The position numbers were made by a program, and so were the translations under genes. Positions 7,391 through 12,308 of a stretch of 12,308 nt of DNA are shown here, piece by piece. The notes beneath the pieces are model-generated. The model was not told the DNA's origin and made no database searches. It saw nothing but the letters and a program-made list of their open reading frames with translations. Origin of the DNA: ZC4RG20 sp964518995 (GTDB lineage Bacteria > Pseudomonadota > Gammaproteobacteria > Steroidobacterales > Rariloculaceae). The stretch lies in the NCBI GenBank assembly GCA_964518995.1, contig CAZFJU010000128.1, positions 1-12,308 of the forward strand, in the 5' to 3' direction. Every line of letters begins with the position of its first letter. Within the stretch, counting starts at the first letter, position 1.

Positions 7391-8065
7391 TCAGTGCTCG
7401 GCCAGCTCTTTCGCTAACCGGCTCCACCCCTCGGCCTGCTCGCGCACATACTCGAGCCACTCGGAGCGGGCTGCACCGGCCGATGCTTTCTTGCGGATCC
7501 GCTCGCGTTCTTTTTCCGCGCGCAACCGCGCGCGGGCGACGGGCGTAAGTCTCGGAGACAAGAGATGGTGATAGGACTTGCCTTCGAGCACGAGCTCGAT
7601 GACGCCTTCGAAAACCGCTTTGCTCAGGCCGTATTGCTCGGCGATGCTGAGCAGCGTCCGCTGCAGCTCCGGATCGTGACCGAACCGGGCAACGGACTTA
7701 TGCAACATCAATGGCAGAATCTCGGAACGTTCCGAGAATCGGACATTACGCGCGATATAGGCGTAGTCCTCCCACGTTCGCGCCGCCTTACCGAGTAAGC
7801 GAGCGGCCTGGGCGTAGACTCGATCGCCGTACTTGTGATCGCCGAACACGAGCCAGTCCGCGACCATCCACTCCCACGCGTAGTCCGTCTGCTGCAGGAG
7901 CTTGCCGAACTCGTACCATGTTCGCTGATCGACCCACTCTTCGATCTCGAGGCCGACGCGGTGCCATTTGAATCCATCGACCAGCGGCTTGCGCCGCGAC
8001 GGCTGCGGCACGGTAGTGACGACTTTAAGCCGGCTTTGATTCACACCCATCGTTCGAGCCCCCAT
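7391..8065 (-). CDS. Unassigned protein, weakly LmbU-like
   Basis: A soluble 224-aa protein without a signal peptide or membrane helix. The first 30 residues are basic and probably disordered. The core (about 31-175) has a pattern that recalls actinobacterial LmbU-type DNA-binding proteins: 'W..G', 'WMVADWLVFGDHKYGDR' (about 66-82), 'ARTWEDYAYIARNVRFSERSE' (about 94-114), 'HKSVARF' and 'LLSIAEQYGLSK' (an HTH-like segment, about 135-150). The tail (about 178-215) is a charged, probably helical stretch rich in Arg, Lys and Glu. The similarity is recalled by pattern, not by search, so the function stays open; a DNA-binding or regulatory role is the best guess. The start is ATG 8065 (longest); ATG 8050, preceded by GGGGG, is an alternative. 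It has its own promoter candidate upstream and is separated by about 300 bp from the lipoprotein leader. Confidence -1.
   Translation of the reverse strand: MGARTMGVNQSRLKVVTTVPQPSRRKPLVDGFKWHRVGLEIEEWVDQRTWYEFGKLLQQTDYAWEWMVADWLVFGDHKYGDRVYAQAARLLGKAARTWEDYAYIARNVRFSERSEILPLMLHKSVARFGHDPELQRTLLSIAEQYGLSKAVFEGVIELVLEGKSYHHLLSPRLTPVARARLRAEKERERIRKKASAGAARSEWLEYVREQAEGWSRLAKELAEH
7720..7737. repeat. Perfect 18-bp palindrome inside the unassigned gene
   Basis: TCTCGGAAC and GTTCCGAGA abut with no spacer, giving a perfect 18-bp dyad within the codons for 'RFSERSE'. It could be an operator or a chance product of codon choice. Confidence -1.
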
Positions 8066-8168
8066 GGCTGACGAGCCCGGCCATTCGAACCGGATTCGGT
8101 GCCTTCATCGGCCTGCGATCCTTCGCGGCCTCCGGCGGAGTGTCTTTGAAGCCCCGCACTGACGCACT

Positions 8169-8196
8169 TTCATATTGTGCAGGCAATGCATGACAA
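8169..8196 (-). promoter_or_regulatory. Candidate promoter of the unassigned gene
   Basis: On the minus strand TTGTCA (8191-8196), a 16-bp spacer and TATGAA (8169-8174) would start transcription near 8162, about 97 bp before ATG 8065. The -35 box matches five of six consensus bases, the -10 four of six. Inferred by eye. Confidence -1.
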
Positions 8197-8233
8197 GCGT
8201 GAGGGCGTGAGTCACGAATAGCGCGCGCCGAGC

Positions 8234-8411
8234 ATCAGGCAGGCGTCACGCGGCGGGCGTGATGGAGCTGGCGCCATCCGGCAGGCNNNNNNNNNNNNNN
8301 NNNNNNNNNNNNNNNNNNNNNNNNNNNNNNNNNNNNNNNNNNNNNNNNNNNNNNNNNNNNNNNNNNNNNNNNNNNNNNNNNNNNNNATGGAGCTGGCGCC
8401 ATCCGGCAGGC
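8234..8411. repeat. Assembly gap (100 N, 8287-8386) flanked by identical repeat copies
   Basis: The 25 bp before the gap (8262-8286) and the 25 bp after it (8387-8411) are identical. Left of the gap, ATC[A/C]GGCAGGC recurs at 8234 and 8276, a period of 42 bp, and the right side continues ATCCGGCAGGCGTCA just as the left unit does. The simplest reading is a tandem array with a unit of about 42 bp that the assembler could not span; exactly 100 N is a placeholder length. Any reading frame crossing the gap is an artefact. The stretch 8066-8426 otherwise holds only the promoter candidate. Confidence -1.
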
Positions 8412-8426
8412 GTCATCCGGCACGTG

Positions 8427-9560
8427 TCACGCGCTCCGGTCGGACGCTTTCCGCCGTTCGCGAACGGCCTCCACGACGCCCTTCACGTCTTGCGCCCGCG
8501 CATGGGGCATAACGAGCACTGCATCGTCGGTCTCGACGATGACATATCCCTCCACCCCCACCGCCGCGACCAACCGCGTGCTCGACGCGATATAGCACTC
8601 GCGGCATCCCTCCGCGATCACATCGCCGCGCAAGACGTTGCCGCTCGCATCTTTGTCGAGGATCTCGTGCAGCGCCGGCCAGGAGCCGACGTCGCTCCAA
8701 CCTGCATCGAGCGGCACGACGGCCGCACGATCGGTTTTCTCCATCACTGCATAGTCGATCGAATCGGCCGGGCAGCTCGCGAAGGCGTCGTCGAGCCGAG
8801 TGAATTCCTGCTCGACGGTCGCCGCCTCGGCCGCCCGCCGGCACGCGGCCGCCATCGCCGGCGCGTGCCGCTCGAGTTCTTCGAGATAGCGCCGCGCCGA
8901 GAACACGAACATGCCGCTGTTCCACAAATAGTCGCCGGACGCGACGTACTCCTCGGCGGTCGCGCGGCCGGGCTTCTCGACGAACTGCGCGAGCTGCCGC
9001 CAGCGCCCCGCACCCGCCGGCGCGCCCACCCGCAGGTAGCCGTAGCCGGTCTCGGGCCGCGTCGGCACGACGCCGAAGGTGACGAGGTCGCCGCCGGATG
9101 CCGACTCGACGGCCGCCTCGATGGCCGCTGCGAAAGCGTTCGTATCGTTGACGACGTGATCGGCCGGCAGGATCAGCAGCAACGGATCGGCTGCCGGGCT
9201 CGAAGCGCCGGCCCCGTCGGCCGGCAGATCGCGCCCGATGTGCGCCTGCTTCAGGGCCATCCAAGCCGCAACCGCAACGGCCGGCGCGGTATTACGGCCT
9301 ATCGGCTCGAGGATGATCGTTTGCGGCGCAACGCCGATCTGTCGCATCTGCTCTGCAACGAGAAACCGATGGTCCTCGTTGCAGACGACGATGGGTGCGT
9401 GGAGATTATCGAGCCCGTGGATCCTGAGGTGCGTTTCCTGCAGCATCGTCCGGTCGCTGACGAGAGGCAGGAACTGCTTGGGCCGAAGCTCGCGGGAAAG
9501 AGGCCATAGCCGGGTCCCCGACCCGCCCGACAAGATCACCGGAATCACAGCCGCTCGCAC
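8427..9560 (-). CDS. manC: Mannose-1-phosphate guanylyltransferase, single-domain
   Basis: Makes GDP-mannose from GTP and mannose-1-phosphate in the cytoplasm for EPS synthesis. The nucleotidyltransferase signature GGSGTRLWPLSR is at 12-23, with Lys28 in RPKQF. Also seen are ILEPIGRNTAPA at 83-94, LPADH at 131-135 (metal-binding Asp), TGYGYL at 171-176, FVEKP at 193-197, WNSGMF at 213-218, SIDYAVMEKT at 267-276 and GWSDVGSW at 287-294. At 377 aa it ends after the guanylyltransferase and beta-helix part and lacks the C-terminal cupin phosphomannose-isomerase domain that makes bifunctional ManC/AlgA proteins about 470-480 aa. The start is GTG 9560, supported by AGGAG 8 nt upstream. Its TGA is 16 bp from the repeat flank of the assembly gap. 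Confidence -1.
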   Translation of the reverse strand: MRAAVIPVILSGGSGTRLWPLSRELRPKQFLPLVSDRTMLQETHLRIHGLDNLHAPIVVCNEDHRFLVAEQMRQIGVAPQTIILEPIGRNTAPAVAVAAWMALKQAHIGRDLPADGAGASSPAADPLLLILPADHVVNDTNAFAAAIEAAVESASGGDLVTFGVVPTRPETGYGYLRVGAPAGAGRWRQLAQFVEKPGRATAEEYVASGDYLWNSGMFVFSARRYLEELERHAPAMAAACRRAAEAATVEQEFTRLDDAFASCPADSIDYAVMEKTDRAAVVPLDAGWSDVGSWPALHEILDKDASGNVLRGDVIAEGCRECYIASSTRLVAAVGVEGYVIVETDDAVLVMPHARAQDVKGVVEAVRERRKASDRSA

Positions 9561-9765
9561 TTCGCTCTCTCCTGCTCCGCCAAATGTCCGGCACGGAGCT
9601 TACCTCGACAAAGCGGGCAACGCTCTGCGTCGGTAAGGAGACGAGCTTGCGGACCGAGCTCCGCCAGGCGGCCGCCGGCGTCGCGAGGGCGTACGGCCTC
9701 GGCACTTTGTGGCGGGCCAGCGGGATCCCCGTGGCGATAGCGACTCTAGAGCTCAACCATGGCAT
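9406..9765 (-). CDS. Doubtful small ORF with strong ribosome site upstream of manC
   Basis: The ATG at 9765 follows AGGAGG (9772-9777) by 6 nt, the best ribosome site in the window. Codons 9-45 nearly all end in G or C, as in the real genes here. However, the 119-codon frame overlaps manC by 155 bp in another frame, and no family is recognised; the product is Arg/Ala/Ser-rich with no domain. A second ATG at 9760 makes only a 4-codon peptide (MVEL) before TAG. The element may be a leader peptide, a decayed gene, or part of manC's translation control. Confidence -1.
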   Translation of the reverse strand: MPWLSSRVAIATGIPLARHKVPRPYALATPAAAWRSSVRKLVSLPTQSVARFVEVSSVPDIWRSRRERSASGCDSGDLVGRVGDPAMASFPRASAQAVPASRQRPDDAAGNAPQDPRAR

Positions 9766-9854
9766 TGCGCACCTCCTGCCTATGCTCCGAAGCCGGCCAT
9801 CCATGCCTCGGGGACCTGGGCAACGAGCAGCCCATTACTGAATGCGTTCATGGA

Positions 9855-9893
9855 CATCCCTAGCATTTAACGTGCCAGGTGCGCATCCCTAGC
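9855..9893. repeat. Two exact 10-bp boxes around the sigma-54 site
   Basis: CATCCCTAGC occurs at 9855-9864 and 9884-9893 (GCTAGGGATG on the minus strand), 29 bp apart start to start. One copy overlaps the -12 element and the other lies just upstream of -24. They may be a regulator's binding sites or a chance duplication. Confidence -1.
9862..9877 (-). promoter_or_regulatory. Candidate sigma-54 promoter facing manC
   Basis: On the minus strand, TGGCAC-N5-ATGCT matches the sigma-54 consensus TGGCAC-N5-TTGCW at all but one base, with the required GG and GC exactly 10 bp apart. The start would be near 9851, giving an 86-nt leader to the AGGAGG/ATG at 9765 and about 290 nt to manC. In exosortase systems PrsR is a sigma-54-dependent activator paired with PrsK, so the site fits the locus. 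No upstream activator site has been proved. Confidence -1.
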
Positions 9894-10088
9894 GGGTGAC
9901 GCAGGGTGGCGCTTTTGGCACATCCTCAGCGCTTTGAAACTCCGCCGGTTTCGGCCGGAAGGTTGCGGATCCGCACTTTTACATAACGGCGGCAACAGTG
10001 AGGGTCAGCTCAGATCGTCAACATTTCCGACGACTTTGTGTCGCCGAACCCCTGCACTTCGAGCTCCGGCATCCGCCGGGGGTCAGCA
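9894..10088. other. Non-coding stretch downstream of wecB
   Basis: No gene is supported here. On the plus strand TGGCAC (9916-9921) with GC 10 bp after its GG resembles a weaker sigma-54 core, but nothing is encoded downstream in that direction. A short GCCG-GTTT-CGGC inverted repeat is too small to call a terminator. Confidence -1.
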
Positions 10089-11177
10089 TCAATCGCCGGA
10101 ATGTCGGCGCAGACTTTCCGCCACGCGGGCGGCCGTGCGGCCATCCCACTTCGGGATGCGGGTCGCCCGCACGCCTTGCTCCAACGCGGCGATCAGTTCT
10201 TCCTCCAGCCGACCTGGCTTGACGAGGCGGTTGGTGCCTTCGGTGATCGTCACGGGCCGCTCGGTGTTGTCGCGAAGCGTCAGGCACGGTATGCCGAGAT
10301 AGCTGGTTTCTTCCTGAATGCCGCCTGAATCGGTGACCGCGACCCGGCAATCGACGACGAGGCTCATGAAGTCGATATAGGACAGCGGCTCCACGAGCCG
10401 CATGCCTGCGCTCGATTCGAGCTGCGCTGCAAGTTCGAACTCGGCGAGCCGCGCACGCGTGCGCGGATGCACCGGGAACACGAGCGGCAGACGCTCGGCC
10501 ACGGCGACGAGCCGCTCGACGATCATGCCGAGCTGCTCGCGGTGGTCGACATTCGACGGCCGGTGCAGCGTGACGACGCCGTACGACCGCGGCTCGAGGC
10601 CGAGCTTCGCCGCCATGCCGGCGGCGCGGATACGCGGCGCGAGCAGCTCGAAGGAGTCGATCATGATGTTGCCGACGCACTCGATCTTCTCGGCCGGCAC
10701 TCCGGCTGCGCGCAAGTGCGCGTCGCCGTCGGCGGATGGCGTCCACAGCAAATCGGCGATCGAGTCGGTGACGATGCGGTTGATCTCCTCCGGCATCGTG
10801 CGATCGCCGCTGCGCAGCCCCGCCTCGAGATGCGCGACGCGAATCAGCAGCTTGGCGCCGACCAACGCACACGCCAGCGTGGAGTTCACGTCTCCGACGA
10901 CGACGATCCAGTCCGGCCGATCCGCGAGGCACACCTTCTCGTACTGCATCATTACGCGGCCCGTCTGCTCGGCATGGCTGCCGCTGCCGACGCCGAGGTG
11001 CACGTGCGGCTGCGGCATGCCGAGATCGGCGAAGAACGCATCCGACATATTCGCGTCGTAGTGCTGGCCGGTATGGACGATACGCGGCTCGCACCACTCC
11101 TGCCTCGCGAGCTCGTGATACAGCGGCGCGATCTTCATGAAGTTCGGGCGGGCGGCGGCAATCAAATCGACTTTCAT
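10089..11177 (-). CDS. wecB: UDP-N-acetylglucosamine 2-epimerase (non-hydrolysing)
   Basis: Interconverts UDP-GlcNAc and UDP-ManNAc in the cytoplasm for polysaccharide synthesis. The 362-aa length fits the family. The N-terminal ARPNFMK (9-15) keeps the Arg10 and Lys15 of the usual GTRPEAIK motif but with AARPN in place of GTRPE. Then come HTGQH at 35-39, GDVNST at 95-100 (Asp96), HLEAGLRS at 116-123 (Glu118), MPEEINR at 128-134 (Glu131), HRPSNVD at 205-211 (His205), DSGGIQEE at 283-290 and RDNTERP at 302-308. These correspond to the Asp95, Glu117, Glu131 and His213 of the E. coli enzyme. The start is ATG 11177 with no strong ribosome site. It is divergent from the AraC-type regulator gene. 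Confidence -1.
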   Translation of the reverse strand: MKVDLIAAARPNFMKIAPLYHELARQEWCEPRIVHTGQHYDANMSDAFFADLGMPQPHVHLGVGSGSHAEQTGRVMMQYEKVCLADRPDWIVVVGDVNSTLACALVGAKLLIRVAHLEAGLRSGDRTMPEEINRIVTDSIADLLWTPSADGDAHLRAAGVPAEKIECVGNIMIDSFELLAPRIRAAGMAAKLGLEPRSYGVVTLHRPSNVDHREQLGMIVERLVAVAERLPLVFPVHPRTRARLAEFELAAQLESSAGMRLVEPLSYIDFMSLVVDCRVAVTDSGGIQEETSYLGIPCLTLRDNTERPVTITEGTNRLVKPGRLEEELIAALEQGVRATRIPKWDGRTAARVAESLRRHSGD

Positions 11178-11359
11178 GAGCGGAGGATCGTCTCTGGTGG
11201 CGAAGCTCCCTATCGTACTCTCGCAGCGGGTCCGAAGGCCGGCTGACAGTGCTCATTTTGCCGCGCAGGCGCCAAATCCTGTGCGCCGGTTCACGTCGCC
11301 GCGCCGAGCGCTCCGCTCTAATGGTCGTGTTGCCGGTTTCAGCATTCGAAGGCAGCTGC

Positions 11360-12181
11360 GTGGCATCTCGTTATTCCCTTCTCTGGATCGACCTGACCGT
11401 ATCCGTGCGCGATCGCGCGGCGGCGACGGCGCTCGAGGAGCACTTCGCCGTGCACCGCCTGTCGGCGCTGACCTCGATCGACCGCGAGATCCTGAAGCTC
11501 GAGCCGGACGCAATCTGCTTCGACTACGATTACCCCACCAAGCAGAGCCTGCAGTCGTTACAGGAGACGAAGAGCCGCCATCGATCGGTGCCGATCCTGA
11601 TGCTGACGGTCCAGCACTCGGAGTCCCTCGCGGTGTGGGCGTTTCGCTCTCGCGTCTGGGACTATCTGGTCAAGCCGCTGTCGAAGTCGGAGGTCGACCG
11701 CTGCGTATCCGCGTTCGCCGAGATGATGAGCTATCGCGATGCGTCGCGCCGCCAAGCGGCGATGCCGATTTCGTCGATCCCGCTCGAGCACAGAGTGGCG
11801 GCCCGCTCGAGCCACGAGCCGCTCGCGCTGGAGCGGGCCCTGGAATATGTAGAGCGCAACTATCGCGATAAGGTGTCGAGCGCGCACGCCGCGGCAATCT
11901 GCCGCTTGACCACGTTCCAGTTCAGCCGCCTCTTCAAGGAAACCTACGGGCTCACGTTTCAGGAGTACGTGGTTCGGTTCCGGCTGCGGGAAGCGGGGCG
12001 GCTACTCAAGAACCCGAACGCACAAATCGCCGACGTCGCCTTCCTTGTCGGCTTCAATGACCCGTCGTATTTCACGAAGGTCTTCAGGCGCTACACCGGC
12101 GTGTCGCCGTCGCGCTTCATCGAGGCACCGGACACGGAGCTCGACCCCGAGCGCCTGCTGGAGATGCTAAACGGCGAGTGA
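11360..12181 (+). CDS. Receiver-AraC response regulator
   Basis: A 273-aa transcription factor with a receiver domain (about 1-125) and an AraC/XylS DNA-binding domain (about 156-253). In the receiver, FDYDYP puts the phospho-accepting Asp at 55, Thr83 (MLT) and Lys105 (VKP) are conserved, but the usual Asp-Asp pair of beta-1 is reduced to one Asp (WID, Asp11). The AraC part has both helix-turn-helix units: 'SSAHAAAICRLTTFQFSRLF' and 'IADVAFLVGFNDPSYFTKVF', then GVSPSRF. GTG 11360 was chosen because GAAGG lies 7 nt before it and the receiver begins at once; ATG 11321 and GTG 11249 are upstream alternatives without ribosome sites. It is divergent from wecB across about 180 bp, a typical place for a local regulator. 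No partner kinase is adjacent. The final GAG-TGA falls within the first unit of the downstream repeat array. Confidence -1.
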   Translation: MASRYSLLWIDLTVSVRDRAAATALEEHFAVHRLSALTSIDREILKLEPDAICFDYDYPTKQSLQSLQETKSRHRSVPILMLTVQHSESLAVWAFRSRVWDYLVKPLSKSEVDRCVSAFAEMMSYRDASRRQAAMPISSIPLEHRVAARSSHEPLALERALEYVERNYRDKVSSAHAAAICRLTTFQFSRLFKETYGLTFQEYVVRFRLREAGRLLKNPNAQIADVAFLVGFNDPSYFTKVFRRYTGVSPSRFIEAPDTELDPERLLEMLNGE

Positions 12182-12308
12182 AATTGGGGTCAGAGCCCAA
12201 TTGTGGAGTGAAATTGGGGTCAGAGCCCAATTGCGAGCAAAAATTGGGGGTCAGAGCCCACTTGGATCGGAGCAATCGAAAATGGGGTCAGAGCCCAATT
12301 GGATCAGT
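12176..12308. repeat. Array of four short palindromic (REP-like) repeats
   Basis: Core units sit at 12182-12202, 12212-12232, about 12242-12264 and about 12281-12302. Each is a stem AATTGGG / CCCAATT around the loop GTCAGAG; copies 1 and 2 are exact with a 30-bp period and shared flanks (GAGTGA before, TTG after), while copies 3 and 4 carry changes (an extra G and ACTT; loss of one T). The array reaches the window edge, so more copies may follow. They resemble extragenic palindromic repeats, of the sort mobilised by RAYT-type transposases; that link is an inference. The first hairpin could also end the regulator transcript. Confidence -1.

Noticed and set aside
8259..9509. Long plus-strand frame crossing the N run and antisense to manC
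   Set aside because: It spans placeholder N bases and lies opposite a gene with clear catalytic motifs; a GC-rich shadow frame.
9722..9765. Cluster of CCATGG, GAGCTC, TCTAGA and GGATCC resembling a cloning polylinker
   Set aside because: The spacing and surrounding sequence do not match any polylinker I know, and the flanks continue as ordinary genomic sequence.
9792..9851. Short minus-strand frame (about 20 codons) containing 'QVPEAW', recalling a PEP-CTERM motif
   Set aside because: It has no transmembrane segment or basic tail after the motif and starts at the predicted transcription start; too short to support.
9916..9930. Plus-strand sigma-54-like core (TGGCAC with GC 10 bp on)
   Set aside because: The -12 element is poor (CAGC) and no gene lies downstream in that direction.
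10018..11256. Long minus-strand frame overlapping wecB
   Set aside because: Arg-rich low-complexity translation in a shifted frame of wecB, whose active-site motifs are clear.
12176..12308. CRISPR array
   Set aside because: The units are palindromic, the spacers are only about 8-17 bp, irregular and partly repeated, and no cas gene is present.

Overview
The window is GC-rich with dense, mostly minus-strand coding. It carries an exopolysaccharide (EPS) locus of the type that accompanies the PEP-CTERM/exosortase (XrtA) protein-sorting system: a polyprenyl-phosphate sugar transferase, a PrsK-type histidine kinase and a PrsT-type TPR lipoprotein, followed by nucleotide-sugar genes (UDP-glucose dehydrogenase, mannose-1-phosphate guanylyltransferase, UDP-GlcNAc 2-epimerase). 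This gene set, the GC content and the lipoproteins point to a Gram-negative proteobacterium, most likely a gammaproteobacterium of the Steroidobacterales/Nevskiales kind or a betaproteobacterium. The taxonomy is an inference from gene content. A 100-N run shows that this is a scaffolded draft assembly.

Layout. 1-4236 (minus strand) is a tight operon: sugar transferase (TTG start), then prsK (start signal overlapping the preceding stop), then prsT, which runs off the left edge. 4237-4469 is intergenic and holds a perfect hairpin and a 10-bp tandem repeat. 4470-5834 is ugd (minus). 6007-6081 is tRNA-Val(CAC) on the plus strand with a plausible promoter. 6166-7083 (minus) is a secreted lipoprotein with a long polyproline stalk, an Ig-like domain and a fibronectin-III-like domain. 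Directly upstream of it lies a cyclic-di-GMP-I (GEMM-I) riboswitch whose closing stem can reach the start codon, and further upstream a CRP-family-like palindrome. 7391-8065 (minus) is an unassigned protein weakly reminiscent of LmbU-type proteins. 8066-8426 holds a promoter candidate and a repeat-flanked assembly gap. 8427-9560 is a ManC-type guanylyltransferase without the usual isomerase domain. 9561-10088 has no confident gene but carries a good sigma-54 promoter candidate facing manC, flanked by two identical 10-bp boxes, and a small ORF with an AGGAGG ribosome site. 10089-11177 is wecB (minus). Divergent from it, 11360-12181 (plus) encodes a receiver-AraC response regulator. The right end is an array of four short palindromic repeats.

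How it fits together. WecB, Ugd and ManC supply UDP-ManNAc, UDP-GlcUA and GDP-mannose; the sugar transferase loads the first sugar on the lipid carrier; PrsT and the kinase PrsK belong to the export/sorting and control side. Several controls are visible: a c-di-GMP riboswitch on the lipoprotein, a sigma-54-type site before manC (PrsK's usual partner PrsR is a sigma-54 activator, but prsR is not next to prsK here), and an AraC-type response regulator beside wecB. The most noteworthy single element is the riboswitch, which ties a probable matrix or adhesion lipoprotein directly to c-di-GMP.
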